This document shows, piece after piece, positions 1 to 11,197 of a stretch of 64,000 bases of DNA (positions are counted from its first letter, which is position 1; the number at the start of each line of letters is the position of its first letter). The stretch is from JAKAIY01 sp963809385. GTDB taxonomy: Bacteria; Chloroflexota; Ktedonobacteria; Ktedonobacterales; JADMIN01. Where the stretch lies: the NCBI GenBank assembly GCA_963809385.1, contig CAWEJL010000002.1:558001-622000 (forward strand). The letters run 5' to 3'. The notes under the pieces were generated by a model that was given only the letters and a program-made list of their open reading frames with translations, was not told the DNA's origin and ran no database searches. Position numbers and translations under genes: made by a program.

Positions 1-58
1 CCTGCTCATCACCGACTTCGGGGTTGATAATCACCCCAAGCTCATAGTCCCGCGCCAT
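1..58 (-). CDS. rpsF: 30S ribosomal protein S6, N-terminal fragment (runs off left edge)
   Basis: Nineteen codons are visible before the window edge. They read MARDYELGVIINPEVGDEQ, which matches the opening beta strand of bS6 (family pattern Y-E-x-x-x-I-x-x-P). bS6 is a small-subunit protein that binds with bS18 on the 16S central domain. The ATG at 56-58 is preceded on the minus strand by GGAGGA at 65-70, a strong ribosome binding site that fixes the start. In most bacteria ssb and rpsR follow rpsF; those would lie beyond the edge. The fragment is short, so the call rests on this N-terminus plus the RBS. Confidence 0.72.
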   Translation of the reverse strand, partial: MARDYELGVIINPEVGDEQ

Positions 59-534
59 GCGGAGTCCTCCTGTGGGTATGCTCCCGCTCGGCGCCGGATG
101 TGTCCGCATTTCGCACACGCGGCAGAGCGGGGCAGGATAATGGGGGACGCGCGCACGCGCTCACCAGGAGCGCCAGCATTGAGAAGAGGCTTGCGAGGGG
201 CAGGCCACAGGCGCCAGGAAAGCACGCGCGTCACGTCGCGGCGACGAGCGCGTACGATAGGGCGCCGTCGGAGGCCAGACAAGCCACCATCGCATTATAA
301 CATCGCTCCCATTCGCCCGCAATCAGCGCGACATCCAGGTTCCCAGGCGAGCGTCATTGGTATGATGGCGCCCGTGCGTGTGGGAAACGGTGTGTCGCGA
401 ATGCGGGTTGGCGGAAGTGACGAGCCGCGCTGGGTAGGTATTCCAGCGGCGTGTGGCAAAACCGGAAATCAGGCGCCAGGAGCGCGCCTATCGCGCCATA
501 TCCGTCAAACGAACGGGCGCGTGTTCTCGCCGTA
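59..534. other. Intergenic region between rpsF and the pilin gene
   Basis: About 475 bases without a convincing gene. It must hold the rpsF promoter, on the minus strand just above position 70. The open frames crossing it are Arg/Pro-rich and resemble no protein family. I see no tRNA or strong hairpin. Confidence 0.5.
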
Positions 535-726
535 TCAGAGCCCGCTGTTGATTGTGTCGAAGATTCCCGCGATTTGCGGCGCCAAGAGCGCGAGAGCCGC
601 CACGATGGCCAGCGCGACAAACAGGATAATCAGCACATACTCAACGAAGCTCTGGCCCCAGCTCCGGCGGCCTGATATAAGCTTTATGGCGCGCGTTCGC
701 GAGTGGTCGCGCTGCTGCTCGAACAT
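535..726 (-). CDS. Flp/Fap-type (type IVb) pilin subunit
   Basis: A 63-residue protein with the Flp pilin layout: a short basic N-terminus (residues 1-24) containing a Gly-Gln-Ser site, then F-V-E-Y at 27-30, then one hydrophobic segment (about 31-53). Glu at +5 after the Gly and the Tyr next to it are the hallmark of prepilin-peptidase (TadV-type) processing between G24 and Q25. The mature subunit would polymerise into Flp/Tad pili on the cell surface. The start at 726 is chosen because GGAGG lies 7 bases upstream; a longer in-frame reading lacks pilin features. No tad assembly genes (tadA, tadB, tadC, rcpA) are nearby, so it would use machinery encoded elsewhere. Confidence 0.75.
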   Translation of the reverse strand: MFEQQRDHSRTRAIKLISGRRSWGQSFVEYVLIILFVALAIVAALALLAPQIAGIFDTINSGL

Positions 727-1099
727 GGAGAATCCTCCGCATGGCGGCGCGCCGTCTCGCGCGTCCACCCTCCCGTACACCACCTCAACCCTCCCAACCC
801 CGCTCAATCGTATCGCTTCATTGTATCGCTCAATCGCGCCACTCAATCTCGATCCGGCGCGCCGCCTAGAGATCAACGCCGTCGTGCCCGTTGGGACGCT
901 CTCATCTACACTAACGGACGACGACGCCAGCCCGCACGGTGGCGCGCGTATTCCGCCCATATGGAGGACTGCTCGCTCGCATGGAGCGCCTATACCACTT
1001 TACGGCTGGTTGCGCTATCAGTATACTCGGTCTACGCGATAACGCCAGCGTCGCGCGGTAAGGCTCGCGCCGCCGCTCATCCCAAGGAACACACACTCC
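727..1099. other. Divergent intergenic region, pilin / nucleoside phosphorylase
   Basis: About 370 bases between divergently transcribed genes. It must contain both promoters, but I cannot assign -35/-10 boxes with confidence. Open frames here are low-complexity and unsupported. Confidence 0.45.
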
Positions 1100-2056
1100 A
1101 TGACCGCTGATCGAGACGCATTCACCGCAACCCCAGACCAGCCAGACCAGCCAGACCGGGTACAGCGCGCCGGCGCGACGCGCAAGCTCCCATCAGATGA
1201 AGAAGGCCTGCGCCTGCTCGCCGAGCTTGGCGTGGACCCTCATGCGCCGGTGGAGGCCGCGCCAGCGACGCCAGGGGAAGGTGATGGAGCCGCTTTGGAC
1301 GCTGACGAAGAACATCTGACACCGCTGGCGTTCATCCGCTACGCGCTGGGGAGGCATGACCGCACTCCTGACGCGTCGCGGCTCCCCGAAACACTGATCG
1401 CGACCTTCCAGCGGGCGGTGTTCGGCGATCTAGTGGCCGCTACTGGGGCGAGCCAGGCGCAGCAAATCCCGCCAGAAGTGGCGCGCGTCGCGCAAGGCAA
1501 GTCCGGAGAGCGAGAGGTGGCGCTGGTCAAACTGGGCATCGGCGCGCCTGCCGCCGTGACCGTCCTGGAGGAGCTGATCGCGCTAGGCGTCAAGCGGATT
1601 CTGGTCGTGGGAACGGGCGGCAGCTTGCAGCCTGCGCTGCCTATTGGCGCGCTCGCCATCCCAACCGGTGCGATCCGCGAGGATGGGACGTCATTCCACT
1701 ATGCGCCCGCTGGCGTGGAAGTGGCGCCAGACGCCGGTCTGGCGCGCGCGCTGGGCGAGGCGGTGACCGCGCTCGGCTCCCCCGTTACCTTCGGTCCAGT
1801 GTGGACGACCGACGCGCCCTACCGTGAGCTACGCTCGAAGGTCGCGGTCTACGGCGCGATGGGCGCGCTGGCGGTAGAGATGGAGGCGTCGGCGCTCTTC
1901 GCTCTGTCGGCCTTCAGGCAGACGCGGGTGGCGCTGCTGCTGGCGATCTCCGACGAGCTGTTCCATGAGTGGCGTCCCGGCTTCCACGCCGAAGAGCTGC
2001 GACTGGCGCAGCGCGTGGCGACGCAGGCCGCGCTGGCGGTGGCCGCATCTGAATAG
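1100..2056 (+). CDS. Nucleoside phosphorylase (PNP/UDP family, uridine phosphorylase-like)
   Basis: A 318-residue protein whose last ~240 residues fit the PNP_UDP_1 fold, which cleaves nucleosides with phosphate to base plus ribose-1-phosphate in salvage. Visible signatures are G-I-G-A-P near 149-153, the phosphate-loop-like VVGTGGSLQP around 168-177, Y-R-E-x-R-S-K, and A-V-E-M-E-A-S-A, whose Met-Glu contacts the ribose. The first ~70 residues are an acidic Asp/Pro/Ala-rich extension with a DQP repeat (1134-1160) absent from typical uridine phosphorylases (~250 aa). The ATG at 1100 has AAGGAA upstream, so the extension seems to be translated. Substrate (uridine or purine nucleoside) cannot be settled. 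Confidence 0.82.
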   Translation: MTADRDAFTATPDQPDQPDRVQRAGATRKLPSDEEGLRLLAELGVDPHAPVEAAPATPGEGDGAALDADEEHLTPLAFIRYALGRHDRTPDASRLPETLIATFQRAVFGDLVAATGASQAQQIPPEVARVAQGKSGEREVALVKLGIGAPAAVTVLEELIALGVKRILVVGTGGSLQPALPIGALAIPTGAIREDGTSFHYAPAGVEVAPDAGLARALGEAVTALGSPVTFGPVWTTDAPYRELRSKVAVYGAMGALAVEMEASALFALSAFRQTRVALLLAISDELFHEWRPGFHAEELRLAQRVATQAALAVAASE

Positions 2057-2133
2057 GCGCTATGCTGCGCAGCCAGGCGCTGACAGGTTAGGATTCGCGG
2101 GCGGACTCACGACAGAGTATGCGAGGCGCTTGA

Positions 2134-2454
2134 ATGGGTATCCTCTGGGATTTCCTTGAGATGGGTTTCCTGTGCGTTCTAGTCTTCCAGGCGGCACGCT
2201 CAGGCTGGCGCTATTGGCCCGGCACGGACGCGCTGTCGCGCGCGGTCAGAATCACTTGCGTCATAGCTGTAGTGGCGGGCTTAGGCTTAGTGATGATGTT
2301 AGAGGCCTCAGTCAAGGGATTGATCCCACCGCACGCGTACAGTTGGGTGGGGTATCTCGTTGGTGGCGTCGGCATTAGCGCGACCATCGCCCTCGACGTC
2401 ATGACCCGATTGCGCAAGCGCCACAGGCGCCTGCTTGCCCAGCGGCAGGCTTGA
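2134..2454 (+). CDS. Small membrane protein of unknown function
   Basis: A 106-residue protein with three hydrophobic segments (about residues 5-22, 39-60 and 68-90) and a strongly basic tail (K-R-H-R-R). The basic tail suggests a cytoplasmic C-terminus. I do not recognise the family. It lies about 80 bases after the nucleoside phosphorylase on the same strand and ends just before a strong hairpin, so the two may be co-transcribed. The start is uncertain because no strong Shine-Dalgarno sequence is visible. Confidence 0.5.
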   Translation: MGILWDFLEMGFLCVLVFQAARSGWRYWPGTDALSRAVRITCVIAVVAGLGLVMMLEASVKGLIPPHAYSWVGYLVGGVGISATIALDVMTRLRKRHRRLLAQRQA

Positions 2455-2473
2455 GGCTGTACTATAACGCCAT

Positions 2474-2536
2474 GTCACACAAACACCGAACCGCCCCAGT
2501 CCATCAGGATCGGGGGCGGTTCGGTGTCTGTGTGAC
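2474..2536. terminator. Bidirectional terminator-like hairpin
   Basis: Near-perfect 24-bp inverted repeat (2474-2497 with 2513-2536, one mismatch) around a 15-base loop, between the convergent ends of the membrane-protein gene and the sigma-factor gene. Short T runs flank it only weakly. Position and symmetry fit termination of both transcripts. Confidence 0.75.
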
Positions 2537-2559
2537 AGTGTTCGCGACTGAATGAGCGA

Positions 2560-3810
2560 TTAGCTGCGCAGGCGCTCAAGCACCTTCGGATTACGGAGTT
2601 TCGCCAACGCGCCCGCCTCGATCTGACGCACGCGCTCGCGGGTGATACCGAGCTTGCGGCCCACCTGCTCCAGCGGGAAGGTATGATTGCTGCCCAGCCC
2701 AAAGCGCAGCTGCAGCACGAGCCGCTCACGCGGCGTCAGGACATCCTCCAGGACCTCCTGCACTTCTTGCTTCATCGTGCGCGTCGTGGCCACTTCCTCT
2801 GGCGAGGTGCTATTCTCATCGGCCAGCACATCGCCAAGCTCCTGCTCCTCGTCCTCGCCGACGGGCAATTCCAGCGAGATCGGGGCGCCGGGAGCGGCCT
2901 CTAGCTCATGCAGGCGCTCGACGTCCATCCCCAGGGCTTCCGCCAGCTCCTGCTCGGTCGGGTCGCGACCCATCTCCTGCACCAGGCGCTGGCGCTCGCG
3001 CCGGACGCGATTCAGCGCCGTGTTGACATAGACGGGGAGCCGGATCGCTCGCCCCTTGTCAGCGACCGCGCGGCTGATCGCCTGGCGGATCCACCAGGTG
3101 GCATGGGTGCTGAAGCGGTGGCCGCGGCGCCAATCATAGCGCTGGACGGCGCGCATCAACCCAATGTTGCCCTCTTGAATCAGATCGAGCAACGACAAAC
3201 CGCGACCGACGTAGCGCTTGGCGATGCTGACGACCAGGCGGAGGTTCGCCAGCACAAACTGCTGGACCGCCTCTTTGTCGCCGGCTTCGATGCGCTTGGC
3301 CAGGTCAATCTCCTGGGCATGGCTCAGCATCGGAACGCGACCGATCTCCCGCAGGTAGGCGGTGATCGTATCTACTTCCGCCGCTTCGCCGCGCTCAGCG
3401 GCCTTCGCGACTTCCTGCACACGGCGCAGACGCGCGCCGCTGACCTCCGATTCGTCTGGCAGGTCGACGAGTGGAGCGCTTTCAGTCTCCATGGTGTGGA
3501 TGCTGCTTTCGATGTCCTCGTCCTCCTGAGCGCGCGCCGCCTCTTCGTCGTCATCCACGATGTCGACATCGTGCGCGAGGAAAAGCTCGATGGCCTGATC
3601 CAGGTCATCCAACTCTTCGATCTCAGGCGCGAGATCCTCATCGTTACCGTTTTCCGGCAAAGACGCGTGCGTGCCGCCAGCGTCCCGGGTGGGAGGCTGC
3701 GCTACAGACGTTGTGCGCTGTAGCGCGGCCTCCAGTTCGGCGCGCCGTACATATCCTCTTTTGCGTGACTCGCCCAGTAACTGTTCGAGCCCGCTTTGTT
3801 GTATGGTCAT
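2560..3810 (-). CDS. sigA: Primary-type RNA polymerase sigma-70 factor (SigA/RpoD family)
   Basis: A 416-residue sigma-70 protein. An acidic N-terminal part (residues ~1-140) replaces a classical region 1.1. Region 1.2 begins at D-T-I-T-A-Y-L-R-E-I-G. Region 2 shows the core-binding D-L-I-Q-E-G-N-I-G-L and the -10 recognition R-F-S-T-H-A-T-W-W-I-R-Q-A-I. Region 3 follows. Region 4 has the -35 helix-turn-helix ending G-I-T-R-E-R-V-R-Q-I-E. These are group 1/2 features. The length and retained regions 1.2-4.2 fit housekeeping or closely related group 2 factors. The two cannot be separated without the rest of the genome. It ends at the bidirectional hairpin. Confidence 0.9.
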   Translation of the reverse strand: MTIQQSGLEQLLGESRKRGYVRRAELEAALQRTTSVAQPPTRDAGGTHASLPENGNDEDLAPEIEELDDLDQAIELFLAHDVDIVDDDEEAARAQEDEDIESSIHTMETESAPLVDLPDESEVSGARLRRVQEVAKAAERGEAAEVDTITAYLREIGRVPMLSHAQEIDLAKRIEAGDKEAVQQFVLANLRLVVSIAKRYVGRGLSLLDLIQEGNIGLMRAVQRYDWRRGHRFSTHATWWIRQAISRAVADKGRAIRLPVYVNTALNRVRRERQRLVQEMGRDPTEQELAEALGMDVERLHELEAAPGAPISLELPVGEDEEQELGDVLADENSTSPEEVATTRTMKQEVQEVLEDVLTPRERLVLQLRFGLGSNHTFPLEQVGRKLGITRERVRQIEAGALAKLRNPKVLERLRS

Positions 3811-4544
3811 GGTCTATCTCACCCCAGACGGGATGCGAGCGCTCGGAAGCGGTTCGCACACCGTTTGTGTCCGCTCCACACGCCGCGACGTGCTATTCCC
3901 GATTGTCGCGGCGTATAGGGTAGACGGCGGCTGGCCGTCCGCCCAGCGCGCTCGACGCTCCCAATCAGCTTGCTAGCGGTCTCGCCAGCTAGCGGTGGGC
4001 GTCACGCGCGCCAGGCGTCACTCGTGTCCCGGTATCGCAAGGACCCAGCATCCAGATTGCGTTGGTTGCGATGTAAACTCTCGCCGTCCGCGCTGTCCGT
4101 TCAGCATGCGCTCGCGTGATCGCATCTCGCCTGACCGCGCTCGCCCGGACATCAAAGCGGTGTCCAGCGTATCGCATATCGCGTTCGCCTGGCGGCGCCG
4201 TCGTTGGCCCGCATGGAGCGCGCGGTGGCAGGGGCGACTTTGGCCCCAAGTTCGATCACGAAGCGTCAAGCCCGAAGCGCCGGACCAGCGCGCCTACACA
4301 CCAGCGTTGCGAAAAACGTCTCACCATTGTCGTCAGGTCGCTGATGGCTCGCTGCCCGTAGGACAGAAAGAGCGGACCTGAGAGCGTTCACTGCGCGTGA
4401 GGCGCCAATTGAGCTCATCCGCCGGTGGTTGTACTCCGGTCGTCTGGTCGTACGCGGGTCTTTACTTCACTACATAAACTATACGAAAAGCGTCTACCCC
4501 AGGTTACACAACTACACAGGGCGGGACAAGCCCCGATGTCACGT
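3811..4544. other. Long intergenic region between sigma factor and 23S rRNA
   Basis: No supported gene. A short direct repeat (GCTAGCGGT) occurs twice near 3972-3994. The sigma-factor promoter must lie in the first 150 bases on the minus strand. I looked for a 5S rRNA and for tRNAs on both strands and saw none. Confidence 0.5.
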
Positions 4545-4574
4545 GGTCGCGCTCGACCACGGGCGAGCGCGACC
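4545..4574 (-). terminator. Hairpin downstream of 23S rRNA (distal)
   Basis: Perfect 11-bp inverted repeat (4545-4555 with 4564-4574) around an 8-base loop, beyond the 3' end of the 23S transcript. Likely a second terminator or RNA stabiliser; no clear T run. Confidence 0.5.
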
Positions 4575-4621
4575 GGAGTCAGCCACACCGGCGCGTCGGG
4601 CGACACCAGCATAGACAAGTA

Positions 4622-4654
4622 GGCCCGGGAGCGTGCAAAACGCTCAACCGGGCC
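4622..4654 (-). terminator. Hairpin downstream of 23S rRNA (proximal)
   Basis: Nested inverted repeat: GGCCCGG pairs with CCGGGCC and GAGCGT with ACGCTC. It lies about 70 bases past the outer end of the pre-23S processing stem. Likely rRNA transcription terminator. Confidence 0.6.
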
Positions 4655-4724
4655 TCTGTGGCGGGTTGCGCCACGGAAACAACATTCCGATACCATACAA
4701 CCGCTATCGGATGAGAGTGAATGA

Positions 4725-4856
4725 TGACGACTACTGCCTCAATTTTGCCGAGCGGGCGAGTTTCCTCGCGAGCTTTGAACCGTGTGGCGTTTGGTTGTGA
4801 GCCGCGCCGGATCGCATCAGCGATCAGCGGGCGACGCGCACACGCATGTTGAACAC
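4725..4856 (-). other. 3' arm of the pre-23S rRNA processing stem
   Basis: Read on the plus strand, this segment closely resembles the minus-strand sequence of 7970-8101 (the shared core includes CTACTGC, CAATTTTGCCG and GCGAGTTT). In the precursor RNA the two flanks are therefore complementary and can form a helix of over 100 bp looping out the mature 23S. Such stems are the usual substrate of RNase III. Confidence 0.75.
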
Positions 4857-4881
4857 CCAGTGAAGCGTGGAAAGAAAGGGT

Positions 4882-7937
<3,056 letters not shown>

Positions 7938-7969
7938 CCTCCTACGCTCCCCTATCTCACGATAGAGGA

Positions 7970-8101
7970 CCTAGGTGTTCGCCATGCGTTTCTGCGCGTC
8001 ATACCCGCTAGTAGCTTAGCGGGCGCTTCTCACACGCGCACACAATTCATCCCTCGCAAGCAAACTCGCTCGCTACGGCAAAATTGAAGCAGTAGTCACG
8101 A
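7970..8101 (-). other. 5' arm of the pre-23S rRNA processing stem
   Basis: Complementary partner of 4725-4856 in the transcript. It also contains local hairpins (CCTCTATC/GATAGGGG near 7952-7971 and CCCGCTA/TAGCGGG near 8007-8024) between the long stem and the mature 5' end. Confidence 0.72.
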
Positions 8102-8132
8102 TGCGCTCAACGCTCGTCAAGTGCGCATCGTG
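8097..8132 (-). promoter_or_regulatory. Hairpin at the start of the 23S leader
   Basis: Perfect 10-bp inverted repeat CACGATGCGC / GCGCATCGTG (8097-8106 with 8123-8132) just outside the processing stem. Its loop carries TTGACG on the minus strand, a possible -35 box, but no good -10 follows. It may instead be a leader hairpin. Confidence 0.4.
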
Positions 8133-8473
8133 CACTCTCATCACGATATGCGGTTGTAAAGGAACGTCTCGCCGTGCTCCCAGCTTGAGCTGAGCGGCGA
8201 TTGGTTGGCCTCCGCTGGCCTTCGTGTGAGGTACTGTGTACCGTCCGCATCGGAGGCGCTGTTCGGAGGCGCTCGTCTATCATGCCATACACCCCTATCG
8301 GTGTCAAGTGGCGCGGGGCCTTTTCGCGGAAAACTCGCGTACGGCGACCATATCCCCCAAAAGGCCCGGCCCATGTGGGGCGCCAGCGAGCCTTTGGCGG
8401 TAGGATTCAGTCGAGCTCCCTCATTATCAGCGGGTCACCAGGGGGCGCCAGGGCGCCAGAAGCGCGCTCACGC
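8133..8473. other. Intergenic region between 23S leader and MFS gene
   Basis: About 340 bases, too short for a 16S gene and showing none of its signatures. A 9-bp inverted repeat (GGGCCTTTT at 8316-8324 with AAAAGGCCC at 8359-8367) may terminate the MFS transcript. The 23S promoter should lie in its lower part. Confidence 0.5.
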
Positions 8474-9856
8474 TCAGTCGAGGGTGCGGATAGCGCGTGA
8501 GGAAAGCCCTATCAGGGTCAACACGAGACTGAGCGAGCCCCCGGCGATAAACACCCATGAAGGCCCTATCACGTCGGTCAGCGCGCCAACGACAGCCAAA
8601 CCAACTGGCTGAAAGATCAGCGACCCCATCCAGTCCACGCTGCTGACACGGCCCAGCTTGTCGGGTGGGACCAGTTCCTGTAATGTGGTGATCCAGACGA
8701 TCTCAAAGAAGCCTATCCCAACCCCAATCATGACACCCGCTACCAGCGGGAGCCCTGGCGCGAGCTGGGACGCGAAAGGCAGGCCAAAGCTGATCTCCGC
8801 GACATTGGTCAGCAGCAGCCCCAGATACGCCAGCAAGCCACGCCGCCGCACGCGCCCGATCTGGCCCATGACCAGCGCCGCGCCAATCGAGCCAAACGCC
8901 GTCGCGGAAAGCGTCGCGCCAAGCAGCCAAACGCCCTGGTGATAGGTGTCATGCACAAGCTTGGGCAGCGTCACCTGGAGCGGCGCCAGGCCGACATTGC
9001 CCAGCGAAGCCAGCGCGATGGTCAGCCAGAGCCAGGTCGAGCCGGTGATGTAGCCAACGCCCTCGCGAATGTCGGCTAGCACGCCGCGTAACCCCTTCGC
9101 GGACCGCGCGGGCGCCGGAAACTCGATCTCCGCCGCCGTGACGCCGGGCGTTGGCGCGTCTTCCCCCGCGCGCGCGGCCAGGATCGACTCCAAGCTATCG
9201 CCACCCGCGCCCACCGGTGTGACTGCTGACGCGATGTTGGGGTTTTGGAGCTTATCAACCTGACCCATCATGATCAGACACACGGCGGAGACGATGAAGG
9301 TCAGCCCATCGAACGCGAAGGCCAGCGAGGCCGATGACAGACCGACCAGCGTCGCGCCGAGCGCCGGGCCAATCAGCATGCTCACGTTGCGGCTCAGGCT
9401 GGTCAGCGCGTTGGCCGAGGGCAGGTCATCGGGCGGCACAAGCTCTGGCGGGATGGACTGGTACGCGGGGCGGAAGAAGGCCTCCGCCAGCCCGAAGAGA
9501 AACGCCAGCGCGAGCAGATGCCAGAACTGGAGCAGCCTGGCGATCCCTAGCCCGGCCACGACGAGCGTCACGACCGCCCGACCGCCGTCGGACCAGAGCA
9601 TCGTCAACCGGCGGGGCAGGCGGTCGGCGACCACGCCACCAATGAGCATGAACAGCACGATTGGCACGGTTTCGGCCACCAGCGCCAACCCCATCGCGGT
9701 CCCAGAGCCGGTGAGCACCAGCACCTGCCAGGCGAGCGCGGTAAAGAACGCGCCGTCGCCGAGCGCGGAGATCGTTTGCCCGCTCCAGAGCAGGGCAAAG
9801 CGCCGCGAGCGCAGCGCTCTCGCAAAGGTCATTCGCCGCGTGATCGCCCGGAGCAT
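8474..9856 (-). CDS. MFS transporter (drug/siderophore exporter-like)
   Basis: A 460-residue polytopic membrane protein of the major facilitator superfamily, resembling the MFS_3 (EntS/TetV-like) group. The first segment carries L-W-S-G-Q-T-I-S-A-L-G-D-G-A. The loop between TM2 and TM3 has G-G-V-V-A-D-R-L-P-R-R, the classic MFS motif A. A long cytoplasmic loop (about residues 205-260) divides the halves. It probably exports small lipophilic or siderophore-like compounds by proton antiport; the substrate is unknown. The start at 9856 is chosen because GGAGAGG lies 9 bases upstream; a reading starting 42 codons earlier lacks an RBS and hydrophobicity. Confidence 0.85.
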   Translation of the reverse strand: MLRAITRRMTFARALRSRRFALLWSGQTISALGDGAFFTALAWQVLVLTGSGTAMGLALVAETVPIVLFMLIGGVVADRLPRRLTMLWSDGGRAVVTLVVAGLGIARLLQFWHLLALAFLFGLAEAFFRPAYQSIPPELVPPDDLPSANALTSLSRNVSMLIGPALGATLVGLSSASLAFAFDGLTFIVSAVCLIMMGQVDKLQNPNIASAVTPVGAGGDSLESILAARAGEDAPTPGVTAAEIEFPAPARSAKGLRGVLADIREGVGYITGSTWLWLTIALASLGNVGLAPLQVTLPKLVHDTYHQGVWLLGATLSATAFGSIGAALVMGQIGRVRRRGLLAYLGLLLTNVAEISFGLPFASQLAPGLPLVAGVMIGVGIGFFEIVWITTLQELVPPDKLGRVSSVDWMGSLIFQPVGLAVVGALTDVIGPSWVFIAGGSLSLVLTLIGLSSRAIRTLD

Positions 9857-10197
9857 CGAGGATCGCCTCTCCACATTTTCAACAGTTCGCCTAATATATC
9901 GGCAGATATCGGAGCCATCGCGCGGATACCTGGATGGCGTCAGATGATGCAGCCACGCCCCAACCCGCCACCCATACGCCACGCCGGGGCCGTCTGGTCA
10001 GTATCGCACACCGCTAGACAGCGAGATTTTTCAGGGCTGCGTGATTCAATCACAACACAATATCGTCTTATTGCTTAAGAATGTTATGGACGCGCAGCAC
10101 AGCTAGCAGCCCGCATACGCTATAGGGCAACATGCCCAATATGGCGCGGATTTTCTTGTCATGGTCGCTCATGGTTGAGAGATGTGAGCTGGGTCAC
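9857..10197. other. Divergent intergenic region, MFS gene / response regulator
   Basis: Less GC-rich than its surroundings. It contains a palindrome GTGATTCAATCAC near 10040 that could be an operator for either gene. No gene is supported. Confidence 0.4.
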
Positions 10198-10226
10198 TTG
10201 ATTCGCAGGCCAACTGAAATTATAGT
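10198..10226 (+). promoter_or_regulatory. Predicted sigma-70 promoter of the response regulator gene
   Basis: TTGATT at 10198-10203 and TATAGT at 10221-10226 with exactly 17 bases between them, in a locally AT-rich stretch 125 bases upstream of the gene. Confidence 0.55.
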
Positions 10227-10351
10227 ATATACACAGGCTTGGGACGGAACGACTATTGGCCGGGAATAGGTGAGGAGGAGCCGTTCCAAACCCTGTCCTG
10301 ATCTTTCCTTTACTGGGCGCCAGACAGAGGATACTCCGAGGCACGCTACCT

Positions 10352-10840
10352 ATGCCACCGCTACCCGACACACATACCAACGATCGCGATGCGGTCGGCG
10401 ACGCGAGCGACGCCGACCGCGTTTCCGCGGACGCCCCAGGCGCCAGCGACGACCCGGAGGCCCAGCTCGCCGTCCTACTGCTCGAAGACGACCAGGACCA
10501 GGCGGAGCCATTACGCGACATCCTCCACTTCGCTGGCTACACATGCGTGATCGCGCGCAATGCGGCTTTCGCGCGCGAGGAGCTGGCGAAAGCGGACCAA
10601 CTCTTCGCCATCATGGTCGCAGACTTGAGCCTGACCAGGGACGACCACGCCGCGTTTGTCCGTGAAGTGCGGAGTATGCCGCGCTATGCCTCACTGCCGG
10701 TTATCATAGCCACTGGCCACGATTCGCGCCAGGCGCGTGAGCAGGCGCGTCTCTTGGGCAGAACCGAATACCTCGTCAAGCCGTTCGCCACCGAAACTTT
10801 ACTCCAGCACATCGCGCGATGGACACGCGCGAAACCTTGA
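10352..10840 (+). CDS. Single-domain response regulator (CheY-like receiver)
   Basis: A 162-residue protein with a flexible acidic N-terminus (1-38) followed by one receiver domain and no output domain. All catalytic residues are visible: acidic cluster E45-D46-D47 binding Mg2+, phospho-acceptor D91 in V-A-D-L-S, T121 in I-A-T-G-H and K143 in L-V-K-P-F. It would be phosphorylated by a histidine kinase encoded elsewhere and act by protein contact, as CheY or Spo0F do. No kinase lies adjacent. Confidence 0.87.
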   Translation: MPPLPDTHTNDRDAVGDASDADRVSADAPGASDDPEAQLAVLLLEDDQDQAEPLRDILHFAGYTCVIARNAAFAREELAKADQLFAIMVADLSLTRDDHAAFVREVRSMPRYASLPVIIATGHDSRQAREQARLLGRTEYLVKPFATETLLQHIARWTRAKP

Positions 10841-11197
10841 TAATCCCGGTGAAGCGACGCCAGCCTCCCATCTCTCCCCCTCCGCTGGACGCACGCCAGA
10901 ATTGGGCATATGCTGTCTTCCAAGGCGCCATCCGTCGTGGGCTAGAAGACGCTGGCTTTCCGAGCGAGCTCCCCTCACACCTCCCACGTCACCCCATCGC
11001 GGTATCCCCGCTTCACGCGCGAGACGCTGAGGGCGGGGCGCAGAGATGCGACGCCAGATTGCGACGCCACACCTCAGGAACGACTCCGCCCTCTCCAATC
11101 TGAGGGCTAGCCGCGCCCTTGGAGCCAGGTGGCTCAATTTCACTCTTCGCGGCGCTTGAGCCGCCGCGGCGCGCAGCATGATTGAGAGGGATGATTC
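10841..11197. other. Intergenic region upstream of pepA
   Basis: About 350 bases with no supported gene. A small GC-rich inverted repeat (CGCGGCG/CGCCGCG) lies near 11152-11172, just before the pepA RBS. It could be an untranslated leader. Confidence 0.4.

Noticed and set aside
98..1042. Plus-strand open frame of 314 codons over the pilin region
   Set aside because: Composition is Arg/Pro/Ser-rich with no domain; it overlaps the well-supported pilin on the other strand.
3811..4870. Possible 5S rRNA or tRNA downstream of 23S
   Set aside because: I looked for 5S-conserved blocks and for T-arm GTTCGA patterns on both strands and found neither.
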